From: a virus
Virus record (IMG/VR): IMGVR_UViG_3300042897_001737
Coordinates: 1-39,293 of that record
DNA: 39,293 bases
Strand: one strand, 5' to 3'
The notes under the pieces are model-generated. The model was not told where the DNA came from. It saw only the letters and a list, made by a program, of their open reading frames with translations, and did no database searches. Within the stretch, counting starts at the first letter, position 1; each line of letters starts with the position of its first letter. Made by a program: the position numbers and the translations under genes. Positions 18,401-25,631 of this stretch are shown here, piece after piece.

Positions 18401-18480
18401 ATCTGGTGGAAATAGTCGTCGAGGGGGTCAGCGGCCGCGCCGCCTGCGCCTGGCGTCAGATAGTCGGGCTGTTCTTCCAT
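12460..18480 (-). CDS. giant internal virion/ejection protein with zincin motif
   Basis: A 2006-residue protein, in the place and size class of the large podovirus ejection protein (T7 gp16 position). The N-terminal third has membrane-like helices (SLASVGVGLLAGPTAG, LVATVGGVGATAGITLA). At residues 787-791 is HEAGH within STFLHEAGHLWLEEL, an HExxH zinc-metallopeptidase motif of the type found in large polyvalent proteins. The middle is long charged helix. The C-terminal part (AVRMSQGSGSPKDLAAIARG, MTMFYSYMSAFYQRQ, hydrophobic WWLIVVPPLMAQIL) is typical of large ejected proteins. The ATG directly abuts the stop of the gene before. It would be injected into the cell with the DNA and may form the trans-envelope channel and cleave host or virion proteins. 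Confidence 0.85.
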   Translation of the reverse strand: MEEQPDYLTPGAGGAAADPLDDYFHQIRTTALRQLPDPDATAKANGLARTFGVTPSQADANLQALDRTAQINRAATLQRDNGAIARWAEQNPRGMAAGADDYSSLSLLGKAFYGIRNVGKSLEAGLFQATSRIWGAIGGAADTLSLLTPSSEGERRAGVRSIPQIVSDFALGRAREGQQMAAGARPEVENWTARNLLQGIESVPTSLASVGVGLLAGPTAGASVAGLTTSGGEYVKARASGLSTMGAGVYALSQGLIEVATERLPIGHLVSDVAGKSPILRTFWNQIKSEIPGEQIATILQDLNEWAALNPDKPFSEYLAERPEAAAATLVATVGGVGATAGITLATERTARAAGKMADRVIAARRAQSEAVALDQMGDAVAGSKLKARDSVAFADLVREMADDADADNVYIPAEAVQAYMQSDAYDGDFDRWRSEIDDAVVTGGDWVLPVETAVSELAGTPAWDALKEDMRLSAGGMSRREAQTFDEAMADVMADLTDRMADEERAARALGAPREKLLQSIVEKLTTAGMSPSMAQQNAEFLTQRAVTRASRMGRELTGTEYDALQVRQVLPENIAAIQKADQLDVAIDVMKRQKDASQNLGPSLMDFIARGGGIVDTGGDLRAMGADAWHRGKPGRRKLVKDQGELIDEGGLGENEYSADAWAARAWEAGYFPEMAERPSANDLIDAVAEGVAGRDRHLVARERSVRDAANELRALLESRGIDPDAASRRDIRAAVEAYAAEQAQGDALMQGEDSPRGRILFPGGQSASAIIELFQTQDQSTFLHEAGHLWLEELREDAADPEAPQQVRDDWQIVQDWFAAAGHPIENGKIPVDAHELWARGVERYLMEGKAPSPGMQRMFQTFKAWMISLYNSVSRLRSEISDDVRGVMDRLVASDEEMADAIAAQNLEALFPDKPPSMTAAEYAAYQGLTATAREEAQDRMLAKTMNAVKRRVTKEWREREEDVRDTVTARIDALPEFRALQLLKVSPMDSEWVRDNYGEDATGMLPRQVPPVHRENGASPDDVAEIAGFLSADDMVRTLMGIEVRRREMRENGDKRSVRKAMIDQEVSQIMLERYGDPFTDGSIQEEALAAVQSDRMGEVMGAELRVLGRMTGQRVTPYSVAKSWAERQVMEGKVREVASRSAIIRYERAAAKAGKAAMEAVIAGDHDEAFRQKQSQMLNNALVAAARRGADMVDEAVGRLEKWAKRRTVKSVDQDYLERAQLLLEQVEMKERTQRSLNRQESFEAWAAQRQAEGYDVVVPPSFAESLGKTHWSRLTVEKLIGLDEAVKQIIHLGKLKQTLLDGREHADFELVVSEAVTGLSAMKQRPPSDLMEPSQWDNIKGKIAAFDASLLKMEQVFDWLDAGNSNGVFNRIVFRPLADAQDRENAMVADYHARVRAEFAKIDRKQLRRWSERFSDPALFNRDTGQPYQMKREQLIAMALNMGNEGNIQRLVDGYGWRETSVREVLNRELTEQDWQFVQNIWDIVETLWPQTAAMERRVNGVEPDKVEALEVVTPHGTFRGGYYPAIYDSAKSYAAEEHAGKGSDLLEAGYTRASTRASSTKDRSEKVKRPILLQLGVINRHLGEVIHDITHREAIIQADKFLRAERVMRAIDDTLGPEIRKQFRPWLKYVANSWAMERAGNEGVGAFMQKLRSNATVVGMGFRFTTMVTQLAGYSNSFEYVGAKWVTAGIAQATAHPIDTFNTVMAKSGEVRSRMDTLDRDIRLTLQQMQGRGQKLDAAKRFAFHGIGYMDRMVVVPTWIGAYNKAQAAGMDEEASVYAADKAVRMSQGSGSPKDLAAIARGTGQWGQALKLMTMFYSYMSAFYQRQRTLGRDIAGIRKVGDVPAVLARAWWLIVVPPLMAQILGGNGPGDDEDWGFWAFKQMLFQSLGPIPGVRDVASPLVEGLTGGKPFDYQFTPIQRSFQSLVESARDVHKMIEGEDAKRPVRNALEVAGYWTGLVPGQIATSTQFLVDVANGEQDPETAAEWYRGLTKGKAKSE

Positions 18481-20628
18481 TTACCAGAATCCCGGGCGGC
18501 CAAGGTTGGTGACATAGGTTTGCGTGATCTGGGTTTCGTTCGGTTCGCGTCCGCCGTGATTTTTGGCCCACGATTCTACAATGCGGCTGCGCACGTTCGT
18601 GGGAATCGTCGGTACGCTGTACACCTCGCCGGGCTTCACTTCGAAACGCCGCTTGTCATTGGTGCCGTACCAGCTGCCGGGCACCGCGACGGGAAGGGTG
18701 GCGCGCTGATAGGCAATGCGCAGCTCGTCGTCGGTCGGTTGGCGCTTCCCGCCAGTCTGGGAGGTTATATAGGCCTCCATATCGTCGTAGACCTTTACGA
18801 AATTCTGCGGGTCATCTTTGGGGTCGAGCGACAGCCGGTCCGTCTTCGACCAAAAGGCGATCGTGCTGCTGATCTTCGAGCGGATGCTCACCTCTTCGCG
18901 CGACGCATATTTCGCCTGACGGCCGATCAGCGTCTTATATTCTCCCGGCGTCATCTGGTTCTGGAACGGCCGAAGGTCAGTGCGCGCGAAGGTGTCCGGG
19001 GCTACAGTGGAGAGGATGCCAAGCTCGATCGCCTTTGCCCCACCCTCATGTGGACGCTCCGCCGCCATCCGCGCGCGCAGATTGGCCTCCGCCATATTCT
19101 TCACCGACATCTGCTGCTGCGGCGACATCGAGGCGAACGACGTGCCCAGTTGCGCGACGTCAGTGAAATCGTCACCAAGCTGTACCGCGCGCGAGATCCC
19201 AGCCTCATAGGCATCATTCTCGCGGGCACTCTGAAGGCCCTTGGCGCGCTGCACGCGCCGATCGACCTCCGCCTGCACCGACCGCTTCTGTTCCGGCGTC
19301 CAGCCGGCATCGGCTGCAACGGTATCAAGGCGGCCATAGACCTCGCCCTCGTCGACGCCGTCGGCGGTACCGGACACGTTCACGCGAGCCGAAAAGTTGG
19401 AAATATATTTCTGCGTCTCAGCCGGCAGATGATCTTGCCATGTGCCGCCCCTGGCAGCGGCTTTGGCGATCGCGCCGCGCACACCCGTGCCCTTGCTCGC
19501 GCTACCTGGCCCCGCATTATAGGCTGCCGCCGCCTTGACGGGATCTCCGAACAGGCGGAGCATTTCGGCATAATAGGCTTTGCCGAGCGCGGTGTTATAT
19601 TCCGGGTCTGTCCGGTATTTCTGCTCATCCCACTTGAGCCCGGCCAATCGCGCAGCTTCAGGCGCCGTGCCGGGCATCACCTGCGCAGGGCCGACCGCAC
19701 CCTTCGGGCTGGTCAGGAACTCGCCATGCTTTCCGGTACCGCCCTCGATCGGGATGATGCCGTTCTGGAAGAGGCTGCCAGCTGAATAGGTGACGCCCTC
19801 GCCGGCCGACACATTGGGCGCCGACTGACCACCCATCACCATATCGGCGGCGGCGATCGAGAAGCGCAGTTCCATCGGCTCCTTCAGGCTGCGAGAGACG
19901 GCGAGCGTATCTTCAGCATTGAAGTCGCCGCGGTGAACGGCTGCATATCCGATCGCGTCATCCTGCCGATTTGAGGCAAGCAACTGATTGAGGACGGCCA
20001 GCCGCGTGGCGGACGTATAATTGCGTTTCGCTACAGTTAGGCCTACGCCGGTGACGCCGTGGACCTTGGCCTCCGCTTCCACGGCAGCGAGGCCCGCATC
20101 GAGATTGGCCCGGAACATGGCGTCGTCGGACCAGTTGAGGACAGCCGTATCCATGAACTGAGCCTGTTCGCCCTTGGCGATCGTCACTTGCTGCGATTTC
20201 AGCGCGCCGATGCTGTGCGACCCGATCTTGTCGACAAATCCGGATTCAATCCCGGCCGCCGCCTGATCGAAATATCGACGCATCCGGTCATTGGTCGCTT
20301 TGCCGGAAAAATCCTGACGAAGCTTCGTCAGCTGCTCGCGCGTCGACGTCGAGCCGTTGAGTGCATCGACCCCCTCGCTGGCAAGATAGGTCGTGACCAT
20401 GGGATTGGCCTCCGACTGATAGTCGAGCAGCAATTGCCGGGCCTGCGTCCGGTCGAACTCATCATTCAACGCATCCTGCTGACGTGCATAGCCAACCGCC
20501 TGACCGCCAAGCTCGCGCAGCCCGTCGCCGATCGCCTCGCCGACTGGATTGCGCACCGGCTGGACGGCGCCGACCGGACGCGCGGCGCGCTCGACGGTGT
20601 TGCCGCGATAAACAGGTACCGTGACCAT
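18481..20628 (-). CDS. internal virion protein with lytic transglycosylase domain
   Basis: A 715-residue core protein. Residues about 286-410 form an SLT-type transglycosylase: Glu295 in IIPIEGGTGK, the KGAVGPAQVMPGT loop (309-321) and AAAYNAGPG (367-375), all in the right order. The flanks are mostly helical (RQLLLDYQSEANP, VEAEAKVHG). In T7 the peptidoglycan hydrolase sits in gp16; here it is in a separate protein directly before the giant ejection protein, as in several other podoviruses. It likely opens the cell wall during DNA entry. The ATG overlaps the preceding stop by one base (TGATG at 20626-20630). Confidence 0.87.
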   Translation of the reverse strand: MVTVPVYRGNTVERAARPVGAVQPVRNPVGEAIGDGLRELGGQAVGYARQQDALNDEFDRTQARQLLLDYQSEANPMVTTYLASEGVDALNGSTSTREQLTKLRQDFSGKATNDRMRRYFDQAAAGIESGFVDKIGSHSIGALKSQQVTIAKGEQAQFMDTAVLNWSDDAMFRANLDAGLAAVEAEAKVHGVTGVGLTVAKRNYTSATRLAVLNQLLASNRQDDAIGYAAVHRGDFNAEDTLAVSRSLKEPMELRFSIAAADMVMGGQSAPNVSAGEGVTYSAGSLFQNGIIPIEGGTGKHGEFLTSPKGAVGPAQVMPGTAPEAARLAGLKWDEQKYRTDPEYNTALGKAYYAEMLRLFGDPVKAAAAYNAGPGSASKGTGVRGAIAKAAARGGTWQDHLPAETQKYISNFSARVNVSGTADGVDEGEVYGRLDTVAADAGWTPEQKRSVQAEVDRRVQRAKGLQSARENDAYEAGISRAVQLGDDFTDVAQLGTSFASMSPQQQMSVKNMAEANLRARMAAERPHEGGAKAIELGILSTVAPDTFARTDLRPFQNQMTPGEYKTLIGRQAKYASREEVSIRSKISSTIAFWSKTDRLSLDPKDDPQNFVKVYDDMEAYITSQTGGKRQPTDDELRIAYQRATLPVAVPGSWYGTNDKRRFEVKPGEVYSVPTIPTNVRSRIVESWAKNHGGREPNETQITQTYVTNLGRPGFW

Positions 20629-21131
20629 CAGCTGCCCATCCCTGCGCGGATCTTGCCATATTCCTTTGCACCGCCGATCAGCGTGGAACCCATGCTGAAG
20701 GCGCCACTGATGAGCGCGGCCGTGCTGGCGTTGCGCTGCGACTTGGCTTCAGCGCGATAATTGGCCCCCTGGATCAGATAGCCGCGCACATCCCGGTTCG
20801 TGTTTTCGGCGATCGTGCTGGCATCTTCCTCGCCGTACATTGCGGTATCGCCAACGAAATCAGCCGCCGAGCCGAAACTGATATCGAGGCCGTTCGCGGC
20901 CATCGCCGCGCGCTGGGCGCCCATCTTGGCGCTGACCTCGCGATAGTGCTTCACCTGGTCCTGCTTGCCGCGCTCAAGCGCATCGGCGGCCGACGCGCTC
21001 GCCTCCCGGCTGTTGGCCTCCGCCTGGCGTGCCGCGCCGCGCGCCTGCGCGCTGGCAGCAAGCGCGGAATAGCCTGTGCCGGCCGCTGCGACGCTGGCAC
21101 CGATAATCGCAAGGGTGGCGGGCTCACACAT
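20628..21131 (-). CDS. virion core protein, gp14-like
   Basis: The 167-residue protein starts MCEPATLAIIGASVAAAG, a start seen in many small podovirus virion proteins, with an N-terminal hydrophobic helix, then a long Ala/Arg/Glu helix (SAQARGAARQAEANSR, YREVSAKMGAQRAAMAANG) and the pattern NGLDISFGSAADFVGDTA. This matches T7 gp14-type internal core proteins that are ejected and sit in the outer membrane. The ATG overlaps the stop of the GNAT gene (21124-21131). The gene order GNAT, gp14-like, transglycosylase, giant protein supports the call. Confidence 0.8.
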   Translation of the reverse strand: MCEPATLAIIGASVAAAGTGYSALAASAQARGAARQAEANSREASASAADALERGKQDQVKHYREVSAKMGAQRAAMAANGLDISFGSAADFVGDTAMYGEEDASTIAENTNRDVRGYLIQGANYRAEAKSQRNASTAALISGAFSMGSTLIGGAKEYGKIRAGMGS

Positions 21132-21582
21132 GGTCAGGCATCCTGAAGGGCAGAAAGGCCACGCCGCCATGCACCTCGCGCTCATCGCCGATGGCAAAAC
21201 CCCAGCGTTTGAGTGTGCGGATCGCGCGGTCATTGTCGGCCGAGACCAGATTGATGAGGGTTGGCGTCGTCTGGCGCATAAGAGCGATCACGGCAGAGCC
21301 TTCGACAAGAAAGGAACGGCCCTGCTTGTAAGCCGCATCGGTGGCCAGGAACCATGGGAGGCCAACACCTTCTACCAGGTTCATGGCGACAAGCCCGAGC
21401 ATGGCGATCGGCGCGCCGTCGGCAAGCACGGTTAACGACCATAGCGATCTGCGCCTAGCGCTGCGCAGTGCCACCTTGGGCTCGTGTCCCATGGCGAGGC
21501 ACTCGATCCGATCGATGTCCCGCATGTCGCGGGCGAGGCGGCCTATATGGCTGGGAAGGGATGGAACCAGCTCAACGGACAC
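21124..21582 (-). CDS. GNAT-like protein, T7 gp13/DUF2833 type
   Basis: A 152-residue protein with a GNAT-fold pattern: LWSLTVLADGAPIAMLGLVA strand pair, a short PWFLATDAAYKQGR segment, a helix and then NLVSADNDRAIRTLKRWGF, the closing GNAT signature. Proteins of this kind stand at the gp13 position in T7-like tail modules and are needed for virion assembly; true acetyltransferase activity is doubtful since the acetyl-CoA loop is weak. The start is GTG at 21582 with GGAGG just upstream, overlapping the end of the tail protein gene by 11 bases. Confidence 0.78.
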   Translation of the reverse strand: MSVELVPSLPSHIGRLARDMRDIDRIECLAMGHEPKVALRSARRRSLWSLTVLADGAPIAMLGLVAMNLVEGVGLPWFLATDAAYKQGRSFLVEGSAVIALMRQTTPTLINLVSADNDRAIRTLKRWGFAIGDEREVHGGVAFLPFRMPDHV

Positions 21583-23365
21583 CCTTCGCCTCCAGATAGG
21601 CGGCGGTGACGCGCATGGGCAGGGGGTTCTCCTGACGGATCACGACGGTTGTCTCGAAGTCCGCCACCTGCTCCATCTGCACACGCACGACGCCGCTATA
21701 AAGGTTTGCTTGAATGCCGACCGGCTCGGTGTCGCGGGTGACGACATCCTCCTGCAGGTCGATGCGGCGGCCAGCCGTTACGCCCAGCGTGTCGACAATG
21801 CGCAGGTGTGCGCGGCCGGTAGTCTGCTTGGTGCCGGTCGATGCACCGCCGGCCGCCTCGAAGTTGAGGGGTAGCGTTTCGACGGTCGCGACCATGGGCA
21901 GCCCGATCGTCACCTGCATCGCCTGATCCGGTATCGTAACTCGTCCATTCTCCACCGTCAGGCCCTTGGCGACGAAACCATCCGCCAGCGCCCAGACCTC
22001 CTTGCCCTCCAGATGGTCGAGTCGGTCAAATACGGTGCGCGCGTCGTCTAGCGACCAGGAGACGGCGCAGTCGAGATAGCAGGCGGCGCGGAAGTCGGCC
22101 CATTTTGCCGAGGCAAGTTGCTCCAGATAATAGACATCCTCGCCGTCGATGAAGCGCTTCACGATCAGATAGACGCGATCCTCGCCATCTTCGGGAACCG
22201 AGCAGACCGAAGTCACCTCGCCGTCGATCTCCATTTCGGTCCAGCCCCAGACCTGCTGTTCGCGCTGCCATGTGAAGGCGAGGAGCTTGCCGTCATCGCG
22301 CACCGCCCAGATGACGGAGAGCGGCTCTTCCGCATAACACCAGTCGATGATCCGGTGTCCGGTGAAGAAGTCCGGCGAAAACACGGACACGTCGTTCGAC
22401 TGGAATCCGTCGATATCGAAGCTGTAGCCCAGCGTCCGTATCTCGGCGCCGATCGCCGGCTGGAAAAAGGTCACGTTGTCGATCAGCAGCGCCTTGAGGG
22501 TGGACGCGCCGCGACCATTCTGCCGCACGACCTTGGGCGGCGGAGAGGGCGAGAGATAGTCATCGTTCGCGCCCTTCACCTGGAAGATGCTATCCGATGT
22601 CAGCGCCAGCAAACTCTGCGCGGGGATCAGCTGGTTGATCGCGTTCACTTTGCCCGAAGAGCAGGCAATCGAGAGGCTATCGTCGGCCTTGAGCGGCCGC
22701 GCCTTGTCCATGTTCTCGAAGTCGGACGATCGAGAGCCATAGATGGCATTGGGCGCGTTCTTGGTCTTTCCCACGAACAGGCGCTGCTCGAAAAAGGTCA
22801 CCGACCCGGGATAGTTGCCGACGCCATCAAATGGATTCCAGCCGACGACGGGCGCATCGGACAGGTCCGCATTGATATTGTCATCGCGGAACGTCAGCGC
22901 CGACGTCTCGCCGACGAACCCGAACGAGGCCCCGTTGTCGCTTTTGTAGACGCGGTAGAATGTAGCGCCCGTGACGCTGCCCCATACGATCTGGTTATAG
23001 TTGCGCTTGAGCCCAAGATCATTGGTAACCGTCACCGCCGCCGATGCGCGGCTCTCCTGTCCGGTCAGATCGTTGACGGCGCTAACCTTGTAGGACGCCG
23101 CCTGCGGGAAGTATGCCGCACCGCTATTGGGGGCGTCCGTGTTTGGGGTGATGGCGCTGGCGTCGATCGTCGCCGGCGCCGCAAGGGTCGGCCCGAACAA
23201 GACGGGATTGAAGGCCCAGCTATAATGGCTGGCGCGCGTCAGCTTCGTGATCGGGTGATCCTGATGCACAATGTACATGGTGTCGAACGACTGGGCATAG
23301 TCGACGTCCGGCAGCTCGACTGCATTGTAAGGCGTGCCAGCACGATAGAGACGATATCCACCCAT
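21572..23365 (-). CDS. tail tubular protein B, C-terminal part of a split protein
   Basis: The 597-residue product starts MGGYRLYRAGTPYNAVEL and continues with DYAQSFDTMYIVHQDHPIT, a hallmark segment normally found well inside podovirus tail (nozzle) proteins after an N-terminal barrel. Later segments fit that family: NPFDGVGNYPGSVTFFEQRL, YGSRSSDFENM, NAINQLIPAQSLLALTSD, WAVRDDGKLLAFTWQREQ. The missing N-terminal part is encoded by the gene just upstream, which ends with a Hint domain; the two genes share TAATG (23363-23367). The protein forms the tail tip through which DNA exits. Its start could be extended upstream by 47 codons in this frame, but that would run through the Hint coding sequence out of frame. 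Confidence 0.83.
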   Translation of the reverse strand: MGGYRLYRAGTPYNAVELPDVDYAQSFDTMYIVHQDHPITKLTRASHYSWAFNPVLFGPTLAAPATIDASAITPNTDAPNSGAAYFPQAASYKVSAVNDLTGQESRASAAVTVTNDLGLKRNYNQIVWGSVTGATFYRVYKSDNGASFGFVGETSALTFRDDNINADLSDAPVVGWNPFDGVGNYPGSVTFFEQRLFVGKTKNAPNAIYGSRSSDFENMDKARPLKADDSLSIACSSGKVNAINQLIPAQSLLALTSDSIFQVKGANDDYLSPSPPPKVVRQNGRGASTLKALLIDNVTFFQPAIGAEIRTLGYSFDIDGFQSNDVSVFSPDFFTGHRIIDWCYAEEPLSVIWAVRDDGKLLAFTWQREQQVWGWTEMEIDGEVTSVCSVPEDGEDRVYLIVKRFIDGEDVYYLEQLASAKWADFRAACYLDCAVSWSLDDARTVFDRLDHLEGKEVWALADGFVAKGLTVENGRVTIPDQAMQVTIGLPMVATVETLPLNFEAAGGASTGTKQTTGRAHLRIVDTLGVTAGRRIDLQEDVVTRDTEPVGIQANLYSGVVRVQMEQVADFETTVVIRQENPLPMRVTAAYLEAKGVR

Positions 23366-24333
23366 TACGGAATGTTCGGCTTGATGTTGTGGCTCAGCAG
23401 GCCGTTGGAAATATATGTGCGCGCGCGCTCCACAGTCAGGAGAACAACCCGATCGCGTCCATCCTGCACACCGAAAGCGGAAAGCACGCGCCAGTCGCCT
23501 TGCCACCAGACACGGTGATATGCCGTTCCCCGAAGCTTCCGGCCGCCGAAGTCGGCGAGCCAGACATCTGCCTCGACCGTTTCGACCGCCGCAACGCGGA
23601 ACGACCCAAGCACCATCGTCTCTTCATGGCGAGTGCGCACCACATCGCCGACCGCAATATCGCCGGCAGGCTTCTGCGAACCGTCAGCCATGAGGACGGG
23701 CGTATCGACAGTGACGCAATAGCTCCCGCCGCCGCCAGTTGCGGGGGGCGGAGGAGGCGTAACCGGGGGCGGCACAGGCGGGTCGGGGGGCGGGGCCTCA
23801 GGATCTTCGGTCCGCAGCGTTCCGCCACCGGAGCCGGTGAAAACGCCGTAGCTGGTCGTGTCCAGATCGATGGTGAAGTTGTGCTCGTCCACGATCGACA
23901 GGATCGACACGACCCGCTCATTGATCTGCACCATGCCTTCGACATCACGCGCGATGAATTGATCACCGACATTGTAGGCGTGGAAGGGGATCGTCACCTG
24001 CGCAGGATTGGCGTTGGTGATGGCGGTAATTTGCAGATGCTCCTCCAGCACCATACCGCCAAAAGCCGCCGGCCGCATCGCGCCCTGGGTGAAGGCAAGC
24101 GCATAGGGCTGGTCGAGCGAGAAGGTGAAGGGGAACAGGCGGCCAGGCCCGGGCAGCTTGTAGACGAACCGCGTGCCCTGTCTGTTCTGAAAGCCGCCGC
24201 GCTTCACCAGCACGATATTCACGCCCTGCTTCAGCCCGGCGCTGTAGGATGCGATATCGACGCGGGCGTGCAGATCCTTGGACAGTACGCCCTTGGAGAA
24301 ATTGACCTGCCCGAGGTTGACGCCAGCGCCCAT
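23365..24333 (-). CDS. tail tubular protein B N-terminal part fused to Hint (intein-like) domain
   Basis: A 322-residue protein in three parts. Residues 1-176 are the N-terminal tail region (GVLSKDLHARVDIASYSAG, RLFPFTFSLDQPYAL, GVFTGSGGGTLRTED). Residues 178-204 are a proline/glycine-rich linker. Residues 206-316 form a Hint domain: Cys206 with CVTVDTPVLMADGSQKPAG and IAVGDVV (block A), Thr270-x2-His273 (block B), LTVERARTYISNG (block F) and His315-Asn316 (block G). Six residues, IKPNIP, follow before TAA. Ile at the +1 place cannot support ordinary splicing, so cleavage as in bacterial intein-like domains is more likely. The rest of the tail protein restarts at an overlapping TAATG. The start also overlaps the upstream stop by TAATG. 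Confidence 0.85.
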   Translation of the reverse strand: MGAGVNLGQVNFSKGVLSKDLHARVDIASYSAGLKQGVNIVLVKRGGFQNRQGTRFVYKLPGPGRLFPFTFSLDQPYALAFTQGAMRPAAFGGMVLEEHLQITAITNANPAQVTIPFHAYNVGDQFIARDVEGMVQINERVVSILSIVDEHNFTIDLDTTSYGVFTGSGGGTLRTEDPEAPPPDPPVPPPVTPPPPPATGGGGSYCVTVDTPVLMADGSQKPAGDIAVGDVVRTRHEETMVLGSFRVAAVETVEADVWLADFGGRKLRGTAYHRVWWQGDWRVLSAFGVQDGRDRVVLLTVERARTYISNGLLSHNIKPNIP

Positions 24334-25010
24334 TAGCGGAACAGGCCATGGGTATCGAGCGTGCCGATTCCGACGCCACGCGCCCGAGCCCGCTCGCTCA
24401 CGAAATCATCGTCATAGTCCGGGGTGCGGTTCGCCTCGTCCGCGATCGCGCGCTGGCGCTGAATCTCCGCCATCTGCATCAGTGACCGCTGCCGGGTGGC
24501 ATCATTGAGGATCGGCATAACCAGGCGGGAGGCCAACTCCAGCACGACCAGCCGCGCGAATGAGGAGGTGAAGGACGAGACCTGCACTTCGTCCGGCAGA
24601 TATTCGAGGATCGCGTCAGGCAGGTTGGTGTAGAGGGCCTGGCCGGCAATTTGATATTCGACCATCGCGGCCAGCTGATTGGCGACGCCGACGGTGCCGG
24701 CGAAGCCGATGAGGTTGCCAGCAGAGGACGCGGTACCGGCCGGCAGGATTCGCAGCGGCGTGCCGATCCCAGCGGGCAGGGCATAGGCAAATGCCCATTC
24801 GCCCGGCCGGGTGTTGCCGATGACGGCCATGGCGACGCGAACCTTACCGAAGCCCCAGTCGTAAGCTTCGAGCAGATCGGAAATGACGCCGCGATAGAGC
24901 CGCTTGCAATGGCGGGCGCTTTGCTTCGTCTCGTCGTTGAGATCGGAGATAGTCTCCGCCGGCAGTTCGCCGAGCGCTTCATTGCAGATGTCGAGGATCG
25001 ATCGCGCCAT
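24333..25010 (-). CDS. tail tubular protein A-like (head-tail adaptor)
   Basis: The 225-residue protein MARSILDICNEALGELPAET and onward fits podovirus tail tubular protein A: helical start with NEALGELP, DETKQSARHCKRLY, LLEAYDWGFGKVR, and YLPDEVQVSSFTSSFARLVV plus a helical C-terminus. It makes the ring under the portal. The ATG at 25010 fits the family start; it lacks a Shine-Dalgarno and is preceded exactly by a 54-nt element also found before the gene at 29880-30074. An in-frame TTG at 25076 would lengthen it by 22 residues, but lies in the T-tract of the terminator upstream. Placing the gene first after a terminator implies a promoter or antitermination in the gap. Confidence 0.82.
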   Translation of the reverse strand: MARSILDICNEALGELPAETISDLNDETKQSARHCKRLYRGVISDLLEAYDWGFGKVRVAMAVIGNTRPGEWAFAYALPAGIGTPLRILPAGTASSAGNLIGFAGTVGVANQLAAMVEYQIAGQALYTNLPDAILEYLPDEVQVSSFTSSFARLVVLELASRLVMPILNDATRQRSLMQMAEIQRQRAIADEANRTPDYDDDFVSERARARGVGIGTLDTHGLFR

Positions 25011-25064
25011 GCCAGTGGCATACGACCGGAGGCGAGGGGGCTGAATGCACTGGTGGTAGAAGTC
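25011..25064 (-). repeat. 54-nt leader-like element, copy 1
   Basis: On the minus strand this element runs to the base before the ATG of the tail tubular A gene. By hand count it matches copy 2 (30076-30129) at 34 of 54 positions without gaps, with the first 15 bases (GACTTCTACCACCAG) identical, CATTC shared soon after, and CGTAT then GGC near the end. It may be a promoter/leader element or a leftover of a duplicated gene boundary. Read in one frame both copies share DFYHQ-x-I, Arg, Tyr and Gly, so an overlapping coding origin is also possible. Confidence 0.5.
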
Positions 25065-25074
25065 TCCCGCCGAC

Positions 25075-25109
25075 AAAAAGGGCGGCCCGCTTCTGACGGA
25101 CCGCCCTTT
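25075..25109 (-). terminator. Rho-independent terminator after capsid genes
   Basis: An inverted repeat pairs AAAGGGCGG (25077-25085) with CCGCCCTTT (25101-25109), with three further pairs (CCG/CGG) after one mismatch and a seven-base loop. Read on the minus strand the stem is followed by TTTTTG, which gives the U-tract. It lies after the coiled-coil protein stop (25131) and before the tail genes, like the terminator behind the T7 capsid gene. It would set the ratio of head to tail transcripts. Confidence 0.8.
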
Positions 25110-25130
25110 CCCCCTGTGAGCCCTGGCTCG

Positions 25131-25622
25131 TTACTTCGTCTTGGTCGCCGGCTTCGCTGCCGCCGAAGCTGCCGCGACCGCATCGGCAAGCTGATCCTTC
25201 AGATCGTCACGCTCCTTCGTGAGATCCTCGATCACCTGCATCGCCGCATCGCGCTCGGTCGCGGCGCCGCTCCGTTCGGTCTCCAGGCGAGTAACCTCCG
25301 CCAGCGCTTCGTCGCGTTCCTTGTTAGCGTCGGCGATCAGCTGGGCCGCGTCGGTGTCACTGCTGTTGCGTGCGTCCAGCTTCGACTTGAGATCCGCGAT
25401 GTCGAGTCCTGCCACATCGAGGCGATCGACGATAGCCGCAGCGCCCTTGGGCCCGTGGCCATTGCGGAAGAAGTCGATCAGCTCATCGACCGTCATGTCT
25501 GCGGTCAGTTCGTCCGTTGGCGCCACCTGCGCCGGCACCGTCCGCTTGGGCGGTATCGGCGACCCGGCCTTGTAGAAGACGCCATCGATGAAGCTGTCAT
25601 GATCGAGCAGCTTAGTCATCAT
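25131..25622 (-). CDS. coiled-coil head-module protein, unknown
   Basis: A 163-residue protein starting MMTKLLDHDSFIDGVFYKAG, which resembles a small capsid-associated or head-completion N-terminus (F-I-D-G-V-x-Y-x-A-G-x-P-I-P-P). Residues about 95-150 are one long charged helix (ADANKERDEALAEV, TKERDDLKDQLADAV) likely to form a coiled coil, ending in an Ala/Lys tail. AAGGAG overlaps the cement protein stop and lies five bases before the first of two ATGs. It is the last gene before the terminator. I do not recognise a named family. Confidence 0.72.
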   Translation of the reverse strand: MMTKLLDHDSFIDGVFYKAGSPIPPKRTVPAQVAPTDELTADMTVDELIDFFRNGHGPKGAAAIVDRLDVAGLDIADLKSKLDARNSSDTDAAQLIADANKERDEALAEVTRLETERSGAATERDAAMQVIEDLTKERDDLKDQLADAVAAASAAAKPATKTK

Positions 25623-25631
25623 CCGTTCTCC

